Source of the DNA: Chryseobacterium tagetis
GTDB taxonomy: Bacteria; Bacteroidota; Bacteroidia; Flavobacteriales; Weeksellaceae
Direction of reading: 5' to 3'
DNA length: 64,000 nt
Assembly: GCF_016735585.2 (NCBI RefSeq)
Contig: NZ_JAERSE020000004.1
Span: 372,001 to 436,000 of the forward strand
Shown here: positions 17,709 to 27,700 of the stretch, piece after piece
Numbering within the stretch: the first letter of the stretch is position 1
Layout of the letters: each line of letters starts with the position of its first letter
Notes under the pieces: model-generated
The model's database searches: none
Told to the model about the DNA's origin: nothing
The model's input: the letters and a program-made list of their open reading frames with translations, nothing else
Program-made: the position numbers and the translations under genes

Positions 17709-18359
17709 TTAGTAAGCCGCCGTAAAACGCTCACGGATATGATTATTTTGTTCCAGTTCGTCAACCAAAGCTACCGCAACATCTTCTACAGAAAGTATGC
17801 TTCTTCCTTCCTCATTAAATACAGGATTTTCTAAACCGGTTCTGTATTTTCCGGTTCTTACCCCTGCAGTTCCCTGATGCATTTCAATGGCCGGGCTGAA
17901 GAACGTCCAGTCTAATGTTTTATTTTCTTTAATTTTGTTCAGATAATCTCTTGCTGCTGTTGCTCCCGGTTTAATTTCTGCCGGAAAATCTGCTCCGTCT
18001 ACCAACTGGTTCCCATCAATAAACAAACTTCCTGCTCCTCCAACGGTAATGAATCTTTTCACTCCTGATTTTTCCACTGCATTTTCAATATTTACTGAAC
18101 CGTTTAAGAAATCATCATAAAGATTAAGATTCGTCCATCCCGCGTTGAAAGCGCTGATTACTGCATCATTTCCATTTAAAGCACCTGCTAACTCATCTAC
18201 ATTGTTCACATCAACACTTTTTGCAGATACGTTTTCGTTTTGCTGAACTTTAGAAGCGTCTCTTACAATTGCTTCAACTTTGTACCCCCTGTTTGCCAAT
18301 TCGTTTACGATCTGTGTTCCCACAAACCCGGTTGCACCGATTACTGCTACTTTTTTCAT
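17709..18359 (-). CDS. NAD(P)H-binding atypical SDR (YwnB-like)
   Basis: A 216-aa Rossmann protein with MKKVAVIGATGFVGTQIV at the N-terminus and VKRFITVGGAGSLF at the active-site strand. It lacks the YxxxK dyad, as in flavin-reductase-like or NmrA-like SDRs. It lies downstream of an Rrf2 regulator, the same pairing as ywnA-ywnB of Bacillus, so it is probably a redox or nitrosative-stress-responsive enzyme under that regulator. A palindromic TGTAA-N9-TTACA site lies 24 bp upstream. Confidence 0.82.
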   Translation of the reverse strand: MKKVAVIGATGFVGTQIVNELANRGYKVEAIVRDASKVQQNENVSAKSVDVNNVDELAGALNGNDAVISAFNAGWTNLNLYDDFLNGSVNIENAVEKSGVKRFITVGGAGSLFIDGNQLVDGADFPAEIKPGATAARDYLNKIKENKTLDWTFFSPAIEMHQGTAGVRTGKYRTGLENPVFNEEGRSILSVEDVAVALVDELEQNNHIRERFTAAY

Positions 18360-18382
18360 ACTATTTTATTTTAAAATTAAAT

Positions 18383-18401
18383 TGTAATAATTATTATTAC
18401 A
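18383..18401. promoter_or_regulatory. Putative Rrf2 operator upstream of the ywnB-like gene
   Basis: Perfect palindrome TGTAATAATTATTATTACA, i.e. TGTAA-N9-TTACA. The same half-sites and spacing occur at the promoter of the Rrf2 gene (18862-18880). That match argues for one regulator binding both. Confidence 0.65.
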
Positions 18402-18418
18402 TTTATGGTTAAAAAATT

Positions 18419-18829
18419 TTATTCAAACTGATCACTAAATTCCTGAAGTGATTTATTTCCTAAAAACTTTACAACCAATTCATCTGTTTCTATAAATAAA
18501 CGGGTCAGATGATTATTGATTTCCTTACCGACACTGCAGGCCGGGTTTGGATTTTGATTTTTCTTTCCTAAAACATCTGTGTTCTTCACTACCGAATAAA
18601 TTTCAGAAATGGTAATTGATCCGGCATTCTTGGCAAGCTGGCTCCCCCCCTCTTTTCCCTGTTTGCTCACAATAAGCCCCGCTTCCCTTAATACACTTAT
18701 TTCTTTACGTACAATAGCAGGATTTATATTTATACTGCCTGCAATCCACTCGGAACTTAACCAGTCCTGAGGCGATTTTGCCAGTAATGTCATAATATGT
18801 ATTGCCGTAGCAAATCTTGTATTGTTCAT
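18419..18829 (-). CDS. Rrf2 family transcriptional regulator (YwnA-like)
   Basis: A 136-aa winged-helix Rrf2 protein: TRFATAIHIMTLLA at the N-terminus, recognition region INPAIVRKEISVLREAGLI and wing KQGKEGGSQLAKNAGSITI. Only one Cys (PACSVGKE) is present, so it is not an Fe-S IscR-type member. It is more like the thiol- or ligand-responsive YwnA/YmbA group. The operator at 18856-18886 overlaps its own -33 element, suggesting autorepression. Confidence 0.86.
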   Translation of the reverse strand: MNNTRFATAIHIMTLLAKSPQDWLSSEWIAGSININPAIVRKEISVLREAGLIVSKQGKEGGSQLAKNAGSITISEIYSVVKNTDVLGKKNQNPNPACSVGKEINNHLTRLFIETDELVVKFLGNKSLQEFSDQFE

Positions 18830-18839
18830 TTTTACATTG

Positions 18840-18886
18840 CAAAGATAAACAAATTTTTAAATGTAACAAATTTTATTACATTTAAA
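18840..18886 (-). promoter_or_regulatory. Promoter and operator of the Rrf2 gene
   Basis: Minus-strand promoter with -7 TATCTTTG (18840-18847) and -33 TTG (18867-18869) at a 19-nt spacing, matching TTG-N17-23-TAnnTTTG. A perfect 11-bp inverted repeat with 9-nt spacer (18856-18866 and 18876-18886) contains TGTAA-N9-TTACA and covers the -33 TTG. That placement suits repression by the Rrf2 product. Confidence 0.72.
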
Positions 18887-19837
18887 TTATAAGATTAATT
18901 TATCAAGGTCTAAAAGCAGGTAATTAATATTCTGATTAATTGTTCTTGTTGCTGACTGCATTTGGTTGAGCATTGCCGCTCTGTTATGCAGATCATTGGC
19001 TCTGTAATATCCTCCGTCACTGAAAATCACAGAATGGTCTGCTGCATTTTTATCATCATCAAACTGGTAATGAAGCCACCGTTCTTTCATACTGCTGATA
19101 ATCGAATGTTTTTCTTTGTTCGAAAACTTCTTTTCGGTGTACATATACCAGATGAATGGCGGAAAATTGGGAGATTCAAGTTTTTCATTCCAGATATCTC
19201 TCAACAGGTTTCTTTGATGAATGAATTCTACTTTTTTTCCTTTAGGATTAAGGGTTGCCAACCCAAAACCTGCTCCTAGAACCCCACCACTTATATCAAT
19301 CGCATTGCTCCATCCTTCGTTTTTTACAATTCCACCCGCAATAGATGCTGATGCACCTGCAATGATTGAATATAAAATCATTTTATTATTTCTTGAATCA
19401 TTCAGATTGTCTACATAGTTACCAATTTGTGCCACTCTCTCCCCTTCACAGTCAAATTCTGCGGCTACGGCATCTAGTTCCGTAAGCGCAATGGTGATTC
19501 TGCTGTTGATCACGCTTTTAAGTTGCAGTACTTTTACCTGCGAGCTTAAAGAAGAGTCTTTTTTAAGTTTAATAATTTGATGAACCTCATCAAGGTTATT
19601 TAAAGCATTTAAAATCAGAATGCTCTGATCAGAGAATATTCCCCTCAATTCTTTGTTGGCCATGATAATGGAATCTGAATTGTAAGAAGGGATTTTAGTC
19701 GCATAATTATACTGAAAAGGAGCTTTGCAATAGCTGTCTCTCAGCGTAAGAATATTCTGATTGATCACCTGATTTTTCTTTGAAACGCAGGAAGTCACCA
19801 AACCTAAGATTACTAAGCAGCAAAACAAATTTTTCAT
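18887..19837 (-). CDS. Putative lipoprotein of unknown function
   Basis: A 316-aa protein with a lipoprotein signal (LFCCLVILGLVTSC, lipidated Cys about residue 17). The body is largely helical (about 60-130). A Gly/Ala-rich stretch follows (LYSIIAGASASIAGGIV, then ISGGVLGAGFGLATL), which could be a membrane-inserting or glycine-zipper-like segment. No domain recognised. It is a monocistronic gene on the minus strand and ends at the Rrf2 operator. Confidence 0.6.
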   Translation of the reverse strand: MKNLFCCLVILGLVTSCVSKKNQVINQNILTLRDSYCKAPFQYNYATKIPSYNSDSIIMANKELRGIFSDQSILILNALNNLDEVHQIIKLKKDSSLSSQVKVLQLKSVINSRITIALTELDAVAAEFDCEGERVAQIGNYVDNLNDSRNNKMILYSIIAGASASIAGGIVKNEGWSNAIDISGGVLGAGFGLATLNPKGKKVEFIHQRNLLRDIWNEKLESPNFPPFIWYMYTEKKFSNKEKHSIISSMKERWLHYQFDDDKNAADHSVIFSDGGYYRANDLHNRAAMLNQMQSATRTINQNINYLLLDLDKLIL

Positions 19838-19894
19838 CTTAAACCATTTTGTATTGTCAGGGAAAAAACTAAACTATACTAATATACTATAAAT

Positions 19895-19925
19895 AAAAAA
19901 ATCCACCCGAATCCGGATGAATTTT
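19895..19925 (-). terminator. Terminator after the FKBP gene
   Basis: Imperfect 12-bp stem (AAAAAATCCACC with GGATGAATTTTT) followed by a T run on the minus strand, 21 bp beyond the FKBP stop. Confidence 0.65.
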
Positions 19926-19945
19926 TAATCTATTTTTAAAGAAAT

Positions 19946-20380
19946 TTATTTAATTCCCAATAGCTCCACTTCAAAAACAAGTGTACTGTTCGGTCCTATT
20001 TCTTTGCTTATTTCCTGATCTCCGTAAGCTAGATGTGGAGGAAGGATAAGTCTCCATTTACTTCCAACAGGCATTAGCTGAAGTGCTTCTGTCCATCCTG
20101 AAATCACTCTGTTTAAAGGAAATGATGCAGGCGTTCCTCTTTTCACAGAGCTGTCGAACACTTTTCCGGTGATCGTCGTTCCGTGATAATGGCATTTTAC
20201 GGTAGATTTCGGACCCGGTTTTGCACCGTCACCTTCCGTAATGATCTCATACTGCAATCCGCTTGGCAAAGTAACTACGCTTTCTCTTTTGCCATATTCT
20301 TCCATGTATTCTTTACCGTCTTTCAGGTTTTTCTCCGCCAGTTCTTTTTTACGCTTAAATAACAAATCTGCTACTCCCAT
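19946..20380 (-). CDS. FKBP-type peptidyl-prolyl cis-trans isomerase
   Basis: A 144-aa protein: short charged helical N-terminus, LPSGLQYEIITEGDG, then an FKBP domain with HYHGTTITGKVFDSSVKRG, VISGWTEALQLMPVGSKWRL and LAYGDQ. It has no signal peptide, so it is probably cytoplasmic, unlike most FklB/Mip relatives. Catalyses proline isomerisation in protein folding. Confidence 0.9.
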   Translation of the reverse strand: MGVADLLFKRKKELAEKNLKDGKEYMEEYGKRESVVTLPSGLQYEIITEGDGAKPGPKSTVKCHYHGTTITGKVFDSSVKRGTPASFPLNRVISGWTEALQLMPVGSKWRLILPPHLAYGDQEISKEIGPNSTLVFEVELLGIK

Positions 20381-20612
20381 ACTTAAATATTTTTACAAAG
20401 ATAGGATTTTAAGGCGGGAAGAAAGAAACCGGAAACCAGAAGTTTTTTTGAATATAATGGTAAGAAATATAGTAATTAACCAATTTATTATCAAAACATT
20501 ATAACAGAATAGCATTATCCTTATTTTTTCATCTTCAAAAAGTTCAAATATCTTTAATACTGCGTTAACGTCTTTTCGGAAACTTGGCGTTATAATTGGA
20601 TTTAAAAACTGA

Positions 20613-21614
20613 ATGCCAGATCCATTAAAATATAATAAGAACTTCGATAAGCTCTCGTATGAGGAAAAACAACTGCTGGAAGAAACGAAGAAAAGTATCG
20701 CTGATTTTGTAGAACAATCTCCTTCTATAAGTGATGTAAACTATGCTACCAGAAATGCTCATGCAAAAACTTATGCTGTTCTGTCAGGACGTTTCATTAT
20801 CGATCCTCTTCTTCCGCAAGATTTAAAATACCTTTTTGATAAGGAACAATATGAAATCGTCGCCAGACTTTCTAACGCCAACCTGAAAATAAAAAGGAAT
20901 AAAAAAGATATTCCCGCTTATGGTTTTTCCATCAAGATAAAAGATGACTCAGGACGTACGATTTCCAATTATCCTCTGGTAAATTTCCCTTTGTTTCCTA
21001 CCAATTCCGTTTCTGCATTTTTAAAGATGTTTACGGCCATCAATAAGTTTTATGCCAAGAAATGGGGTAACTGGATGACATTCTTAAAAAATATCTGGAA
21101 AATTGCTCCTTCTTTTCTGACATTTTCTTTTATAAAGCACAGTATCGGTCTTTTCCTGAAAAGAAATGATTTTATTTTATCGTTTGATTTTCATTCTGTA
21201 GGGGCTTACAGACTAGATGATAAAATGATGAAAATAAAAATAAGCCCGAAAAACATTCAGAAAAAGGTCGGAACGAGAAGGGATGTCAAGAAGTCTGTCA
21301 AAAGTTATTTTGAAAGTAATGATTATGAAGCTGAAGTTTTTATTCAGCTGTGCTATGACCTGAAAGATCAGCCGATCAACAGATTAAATATTGAATGGAA
21401 AAACTCCCCTTTTATAAAATTAGGCGAGATCAGGTTTGAAAAAGATTCGTTTCAAAATTCTACCAGCTGCGACAATGAATTATTGTCTTTTAATCCTTTT
21501 GAAAGTGCCGAAATCTTTCAGCCGGTCGGAAAGATTCAGAAGTTAAGAGATGAAGCCTATAAAGTTTCATTACAGACGAGAAAAAAGATCAACAAGCTTT
21601 TAAAGTATAAATAA
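20613..21614 (+). CDS. Catalase-superfamily-like protein
   Basis: A 333-aa protein that looks like the small, monofunctional catalase-like group rather than true catalase. RNAHAKTYAVLSGRF matches the distal-His block, EIVARLSNANLKIKRN matches the RFSNA block, and YPLVNFPLFPTN matches the distal-Asn region. LSFNPFESAEIFQPVGKIQK and DEAYKVSLQTRKK match the C-terminal block of these relatives. A clear proximal heme-ligand Tyr motif is not obvious. Heme binding and activity are unproven. No signal peptide. Confidence 0.55.
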   Translation: MPDPLKYNKNFDKLSYEEKQLLEETKKSIADFVEQSPSISDVNYATRNAHAKTYAVLSGRFIIDPLLPQDLKYLFDKEQYEIVARLSNANLKIKRNKKDIPAYGFSIKIKDDSGRTISNYPLVNFPLFPTNSVSAFLKMFTAINKFYAKKWGNWMTFLKNIWKIAPSFLTFSFIKHSIGLFLKRNDFILSFDFHSVGAYRLDDKMMKIKISPKNIQKKVGTRRDVKKSVKSYFESNDYEAEVFIQLCYDLKDQPINRLNIEWKNSPFIKLGEIRFEKDSFQNSTSCDNELLSFNPFESAEIFQPVGKIQKLRDEAYKVSLQTRKKINKLLKYK

Positions 21615-21618
21615 AAAA

Positions 21619-21640
21619 AGGCTTTACTGATGTAAAGCCT
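21619..21640 (-). terminator. Terminator between convergent genes (terC side)
   Basis: Nine-bp stem (AGGCTTTAC with GTAAAGCCT) with a 4-nt loop. A long T run follows on the minus strand. It overlaps the terC stop codon. Confidence 0.75.
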
Positions 21641-22673
21641 AAATATTTTCATTTTCTTCTAATTGTTTTTTCATTTTATTATCTGGAAACAGCATCGAGA
21701 CAATAACGGAAATCACTAAAACTCCTCCCACAATTCCTAAAGAAACCGGAGATGGAATGTGAATCCACGGAGCTATCAGCATTTTTACCCCAATGAAGGA
21801 TAAAATAATTGCCAAACCATAGGACAATTTGCTAAACATATAAATGAAATTAGCCAATAAGAAATATAGGGATCTAAGTCCTAAAATGGCAAAAATATTC
21901 GATGTATAAAGAATAAAAGGATCGTTTGAAATCGCAAATATGGCTGGAATGGAATCTACTGCAAAAAGAACATCCGTAAATTCAATAACGGCAACCACTA
22001 CCAAAAGCGGAGTCGCCATTTTTATACCGCTCTGAATGGTGAAGAATTTGTCGCCATCATAGGTGGAAGAAACTTTCCAAAAGCTTTTTACAAGTTTTGC
22101 ACCGGCAGAATCGCTGTAATCTTCGTCTTCCTGATCATCATGTCCTCCCCAGGATTTGATTCCCGCATACACTAGGAACAAACCAAATAAGGTCATTACC
22201 ACATTAATCTTTACAGGATCTCCAAATACCTCCATTTCCGGAAGGTAGGTCAGATTAATGATTCCTATTCCGGCAAAAATAAATATCGCCCTGAATATTA
22301 AAGCCCCGATAATTCCCCAAAACAGCACTTTATGATGAAGATGCTTAGGAACTTTAAAGAATCCGAATACTAAAATAAAAACGAATAGATTATCTACAGA
22401 AAGTGCTTTTTCTATCCAATACGCCGCCTGATATTGTGTGAATTTTTCTACGGCAAGCTTGTGTCCTTCAGCTTCATTAAAAACCCAATACACAACGCCA
22501 GAAAAAATCATAGATAAAGAAATCCAAACCACCGACCAGATGGTAGCTTCTTTTGAAGAAACTTCATGGCTTTTCTTATTGAAAATTCCTAAGTCTAAAA
22601 GCAACATAACCAATACCGTTATGGCAAATCCCCACACCAACGCCGGATGAAGATCTAAAATATTTTGTTTCAC
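21639..22673 (-). CDS. TerC/Alx family membrane protein
   Basis: A 344-aa polytopic protein of about nine membrane segments. TerC signatures are YWIEKALSVDNLFVFILVFG, EFTDVLFAVDSIPAIFAI and SNIFAILGLRSLYF, with the acidic intramembrane residues that bind metal. Relatives (Alx, MeeF/MeeY) export Mn2+ or assist metal loading of exported proteins. No mnt (yybP-ykoY) riboswitch was seen in the short leader; a -7 box lies 39 bp upstream. Confidence 0.9.
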   Translation of the reverse strand: MKQNILDLHPALVWGFAITVLVMLLLDLGIFNKKSHEVSSKEATIWSVVWISLSMIFSGVVYWVFNEAEGHKLAVEKFTQYQAAYWIEKALSVDNLFVFILVFGFFKVPKHLHHKVLFWGIIGALIFRAIFIFAGIGIINLTYLPEMEVFGDPVKINVVMTLFGLFLVYAGIKSWGGHDDQEDEDYSDSAGAKLVKSFWKVSSTYDGDKFFTIQSGIKMATPLLVVVAVIEFTDVLFAVDSIPAIFAISNDPFILYTSNIFAILGLRSLYFLLANFIYMFSKLSYGLAIILSFIGVKMLIAPWIHIPSPVSLGIVGGVLVISVIVSMLFPDNKMKKQLEENENI

Positions 22674-22711
22674 TATGTTTTTATATTAAAATATTGTGGC
22701 TCGCTTACTGC

Positions 22712-22719
22712 CAAAGATA
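22712..22719 (-). promoter_or_regulatory. -7 promoter element of the TerC gene
   Basis: TATCTTTG on the minus strand matches the flavobacterial -7 consensus, 39 bp before the ATG. Confidence 0.5.
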
Positions 22720-22784
22720 CCATTTAAATCTAAGACAGCCTATTTATATTCCTGACTCTTCTCATTCGAAATAGATCAAAAAAA

Positions 22785-24323
22785 TCACTTCTCAGGCATC
22801 ACTTTATACGTCGGATCATCCTGAATATTGACCTCAATAACCGCTTCTGCATTTTTCAGCATTTTCCGACAGTCTTCGCTCAAATGTTTTAAATGCAGCC
22901 TTTTATTTTGCTGAGCGTATCTTTTTGATAATTTATCTAAAGCATCAATCGCACTCATATCAACAATCCGGCTTTCCTTAAAATCAATTACCACTTGTTC
23001 AGGATCATTGTTCGGATCAAATTTATCTGTAAAAGTGGTTACAGACCCGAAAAATAACGGACCTAAGATTTCATAGTATTTAACTCCGTTTTCGTCAGTA
23101 TGTTTTCGGGCACGAATTCTTGTCGCATTATCCCAGGCAAAAACCAATGCCGAAATAATCACTCCTACTAAAACCGCCAATGCCAGATTGTGAAGCACAA
23201 TGGTAATTAAAGCGACCGTCATTCCAACAAAAATATCAGACTTCGGCATTTTGTTGACAATTCTGATAGATACCCACTGAAATGTACTGATGGCCACTAC
23301 CATCATCACTCCTACCAAAGCAGCCATCGGAATTTTTTCTATAAACGGAGCTCCAACCAGAATAATGATCAGGATCGTGATTGAAGCAATAATTCCCGAA
23401 AGTCTAGCTCTTGAACCTGCATTTAAATTCACCAGAGTCTGTGCAACCATCGCGCAACCTCCCATTCCTCCGAAGAAACCATTTGTAATATTGGCTACAC
23501 CCTGCGCTACAGATTCTTTATTGGCATTTCCTTTTGAATTGGTAATTTCATCAACCATTGATAAGGTCAACAATGATTCAATCAAACCAACTCCGGCCAT
23601 AATTAAAGCATAAGGAAAAATAATCTGCAACGTTTCTAATGAAAAAGGAATACCCGGAATATGAAAACTTGGTAAACTTCCGCTAATATGAGCAATATCC
23701 GCGACCGTTTTTGTATTGATCCCAAATCCTACAACAACTCCAAAAACAATTAAAATAGCCACCAGAGATGCCGGAACCACTTTTGTAATTTTTGGAAAAA
23801 AATAAACAATGGCAATCGTTAATGCCGTTAATCCCACCATACTATATAATGAAGTTCCCTGAAGCCAGCTTACAGCTCCATGAGCGTCAGTAAATTTAAA
23901 CTGTTCGATCTGCGCCATAAAAATAATAACCGCCAAACCGTTCAAAAAACCATACATTACCGGTTGTGGAATTAATCTCACAAATTTTCCGAGTTTGAGG
24001 ACACCTACCAACAGCTGAAAAATTCCGGCAAGAACAACTGTGGCAAAAAGATATTCGATACCATGAGTTTTTATCAAGGCTATCAAAACAACGATTGTTG
24101 CTCCTGCTCCTCCGGAAACCATTCCGGGCCGACCGCCTAAAATGGCAGTAACCAATCCCATCATAAAAGCAGCGTACAATCCTGTAAGAGGGGAAAGCCC
24201 GGCAAGAATGGCAAAGGATAAAGATTCAGGAATCATGGTCATTGCGACCGTAAGTCCTGCTAAAATTTCGTTTTTATAATTAATTTTCTTTGAAAAGTCA
24301 AACAGTTTAAGAGAATTTTCCAT
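22785..24323 (-). CDS. SulP family inorganic anion transporter
   Basis: A 512-aa SLC26/SulP transporter with about 11-12 membrane segments: ILAGLTVAMTMIPESLSFAI, GLYAAFMMGLVTAILGGRPG and NGFFGGMGGCAMVAQTLVN. A C-terminal cytoplasmic STAS domain follows (about 425-505, EQVVIDFKESRIVDMSAID). Relatives carry sulfate, bicarbonate or other anions, often with Na+ or H+. No partner gene indicates the substrate. Confidence 0.92.
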   Translation of the reverse strand: MENSLKLFDFSKKINYKNEILAGLTVAMTMIPESLSFAILAGLSPLTGLYAAFMMGLVTAILGGRPGMVSGGAGATIVVLIALIKTHGIEYLFATVVLAGIFQLLVGVLKLGKFVRLIPQPVMYGFLNGLAVIIFMAQIEQFKFTDAHGAVSWLQGTSLYSMVGLTALTIAIVYFFPKITKVVPASLVAILIVFGVVVGFGINTKTVADIAHISGSLPSFHIPGIPFSLETLQIIFPYALIMAGVGLIESLLTLSMVDEITNSKGNANKESVAQGVANITNGFFGGMGGCAMVAQTLVNLNAGSRARLSGIIASITILIIILVGAPFIEKIPMAALVGVMMVVAISTFQWVSIRIVNKMPKSDIFVGMTVALITIVLHNLALAVLVGVIISALVFAWDNATRIRARKHTDENGVKYYEILGPLFFGSVTTFTDKFDPNNDPEQVVIDFKESRIVDMSAIDALDKLSKRYAQQNKRLHLKHLSEDCRKMLKNAEAVIEVNIQDDPTYKVMPEK

Positions 24324-24750
24324 TGGAAAAATTGATTGTTAAGGATTTAAAATTGATTTTTGAAAACAGTATATCCTACCTTTTTCAGGAATTGAAAAAA
24401 AACAGGTGGAATAGAAAATCCTTAAAGCGGTGTAACTTCAGAAGAAGTCTTGGTTTTTGTTCTCATAATTTCTGCAAAGATAAAAACTTAAAAGTGGATC
24501 TGCAATTCGTCATTTTTAAATCATACACCTGTTTAAAATTTTTATTTAACCACAAAAGGCACAAAAGATTTATATTATACATTTAAAGTTGATCATTAGG
24601 CTGAAAAAAGAACGCCCAAGTCTTTAAAAATCTTTGATTTTTTTATCCTTTTGAGTGCTTTCAGTATCTCATAGTATCTGTATCAATAGCTTTTGTCTCT
24701 TTTGTGGTTAATTTTAATATGAGTTTAAAACAGACTTCATTTTAAATAAA
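24324..24750. repeat. Spacer with a long-range inverted repeat
   Basis: No convincing gene. A 22-base segment at 24547-24568 (CCACAAAAGGCACAAAAG core) is repeated in inverted orientation at 24690-24710 with one or two differences, 121 bp apart. The unit resembles the short GCAAAG/CACAAAAG dispersed elements of flavobacterial spacers. An 87-codon frame on the plus strand crosses it and is not supported. Confidence 0.5.
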
Positions 24751-24773
24751 AAAGACTACAAATTTCTGTAGCC
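24751..24773 (-). terminator. Terminator after the DUF3686 ATPase operon
   Basis: Seven-bp stem (GACTACA with TGTAGCC, one wobble) followed on the minus strand by a T run, 13 bp beyond the stop of the 1602-aa gene. Confidence 0.7.
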
Positions 24774-24785
24774 TTTTCTTGGATA

Positions 24786-27700
24786 TTAGTTTTTAAGAAC
24801 ATCTTTTATTCCTTCGAGCCCTTCACTGAACTGGGCAAGCAAAGCAACCACCTGCGCCATTCTGTCGTTCTCTCCGAGACCTTTCAGTGTTTTATTTTTT
24901 ACAAACGTTTTTTTGATCCCTTCCCAACGTTCTGTTTCACTTTCATTCATCATTCCCATCAGTTCTTTCAGCTTCAGCATATTGGCTTCTGCTCCGGTTG
25001 TTAACGTCTGAGATTCATTCTGATAATGATTCAGGACGATCTGCGTCACCTCATCTTCTTTCAAAATCGGCTGGATCTGGGCAATCAGTTTATTCATGTT
25101 TCGATAAGATCCTTGTAATTTAAAAGTTGGTTCATTTCTGTATTCATCGGCCATTGCAGCAGAAGAGATATATTGAGCATTTACTTTTAAAACTGTTTCT
25201 CTTACTTTCAATGTATTTTCAAGTACTTTTCTGAAATCTGAAATTTCGTTGGAACTAAAGTTTCCAATCAAATCTACATTGGGACTGTTTGAAACGATGC
25301 TGTCATACAATTCATACAGGTTTTGCATTCCCGGATTCGTCAGTCTGGTCAAATATTCATTGGACATCAAAGCGTTTTCAATTAAACTTAAATCAAATAA
25401 ACCTGTTTTGCTGCCTGAAATCTCACCTAAATTATAGGTGTCTGAACGGTTGGCCAACATGTCCGGAATTCTGAATTTCTCACCGCTTTCCGTGTATGGA
25501 TTTCCTGCCATTACCAGACAGAAACGTTTTGATCTTAAGTCATACGTTTTACTTTCTCCATTGTAGATCCCTTCAATTTTTCTCTGTCCATCCGCTAAAG
25601 AAATGAATTTTTGTAAGAATTCAGGATTACAGTGCTGAATATCGTCCAAATACAGCATCACATTATCTCCCATTTCCAAAGCAAGGTTCAGTTTTTCAAG
25701 TTCCTGTCTTGCTCCTGCATTTTTAGCTTCATTCGGATCTGTGGAAACGATATCGTGACCGATTGACGGTCCATTGATTTTCATAAAAACCAATCCCATT
25801 CGGTCCGCCATATATTCCATTAAGGTTGTTTTACCGTAACCCGGAGGCGAAACCAAAAGCAGCATTCCCATTCTGTCGGTACGTTTGTCATTTCCTACGG
25901 TACCTAACTGTTTTGCCAGATTGGCTCCAATCAAAGGAAAATAGACCTCACTGATCAGTTTATTTCTTACAAAAGAACTCAGAACCTGAGACTGGAACGT
26001 TTCTATTTTCAGGGCTTTCTTTTTCTCATTTACCCATTTTGTTTTCAGTTCATTCAGATTTCGGAATTTCGGAACGGTGATTTCGCTGTAATGTTTTAAA
26101 CGTGAGGTGAATTCATAATAATTTAAAATATATTCAGCGTCTTTTTCCAAAGAGCGTAATTCTTTTAAACTCACTTCATACGTTGTGTGGTGAATATTTT
26201 TCTCGTCAAAATTCTGAGAAATTAAAAACACCGCCACTTCATTAATGATTCCGTTTTCAGTATTTAATTCTGAATGACTTGCAAATGCTTCCACTGCACT
26301 CTCCGCCATTGAAAAGCAGGCAGAAGGATAAAGATGGAGCATTTTCAGCTGATCTGTAAATTCAATATCTTTTCCGTGTTCTTTTAAATCTTTAAAAAAC
26401 ATTTGATACAATATCGCGGCTTTTTCAGAGATTATAAAATGCGGTCGGTTCTCTGTTTTCAGATATTCTGCAGCATTGGAAAAGTCCACCTCCACAAAAA
26501 TCTGATACTGTTCTGCAAAAGCTTTAATTTCTTCTGACAGTTCAACAGTTAACCGTTCAAATCCATTTTTTGAGGTAAATGATGATGAAATCAGAGAAAT
26601 AATTTCAAACTGCTTTTGATAATACTCTTTTCTTTCTTCTTTCAAAAAGCTCCAGAGCAACTGTGCTAAAGCTCTTTCATTAGAGGTAAAACGCATCAGT
26701 CCCAATTCATTATGAATCTGCTGAAGTTTTGAAACAATCGTCAAAGCATCTTCATCATGAATTCCTTTCACCAATCCTTCTCCGAAATGCTGAGTCATAA
26801 ACTGCTGTATAAACTCCCGGTTTTGTTGTTCAGGGTAGATATCCTGATGTTTTGAAAAAATATTCCAGGCAAGATATTCAAAACGTTTTACCACATTATT
26901 TTCTGAGATAAATTCCTGATTCCAGACTTCTTTATAGTCTGAAAGGGCATCAAATTGAAGTTGCTCATAGAATGCCGTTCCTGTTAAATGATAATAGTAC
27001 TGTGCATTTCGCATCACCAACGTAAGATCAAGCTTCTGTTGATTGACTGCAAATTTATAATCTCCCAAAGCAATCACATGATCTCCGTCTGCATAGATTT
27101 CTTTTTTATCTTTCAGCTTTCTTACCGATTCTTGCTGAGAAGTTTTTAACAAAGTCTGAATTTCTTCTGACTTTGCTGAGTCTTCCATTTCGCTCAGCTG
27201 TCTTGAAAGATCACGAACTTTCTCTACCATCAAATCGGTAGCAAAGTATCCATTGATCTCGTTTTCCGAATCAAAGGACTCTGCTTTGGTCTGCACAGAT
27301 TTTAAAATTCTCTTTGCTGAATCGTACAAACTTTGGGTACGTTTGTTTCTCGACTCGGTAAGCTGAACTCTTTTATTCTGAAAATGTCCGTATACCTCTT
27401 CTCTCTTCTCTCCTATTTTCTGAATGAATTCATCAAAATCAACAAACTTTGTTTCCATTTCTTCAAGCTGAATGGAGAGTTTGGTGAGATATTCATCACA
27501 TTTTTCAGGAGTCTGCGAAAGTTCCAGGAAGTTAATTACCGACTGATCAAACAACATCATCTGCGCCTGAAAATCTGCAGACAGTTCTTTTCCGGAAATT
27601 TCTCTTTTACGTTTTGTTAATTCCAGTCTTTCCTGATTCAGCCTTGCAAAAATCACGGAAATATTCTCGATGATCTGGGTTGAATGGGAAGTGTCTTCAA

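Noticed and set aside
22674..22784. Manganese (yybP-ykoY) riboswitch upstream of terC
   Set aside because: The leader after the -7 box is too short and lacks the conserved loops of that class.
24323..24586. 87-codon plus-strand frame in the SulP-ATPase spacer
   Set aside because: Runs through a non-coding inverted repeat and shows no domain.
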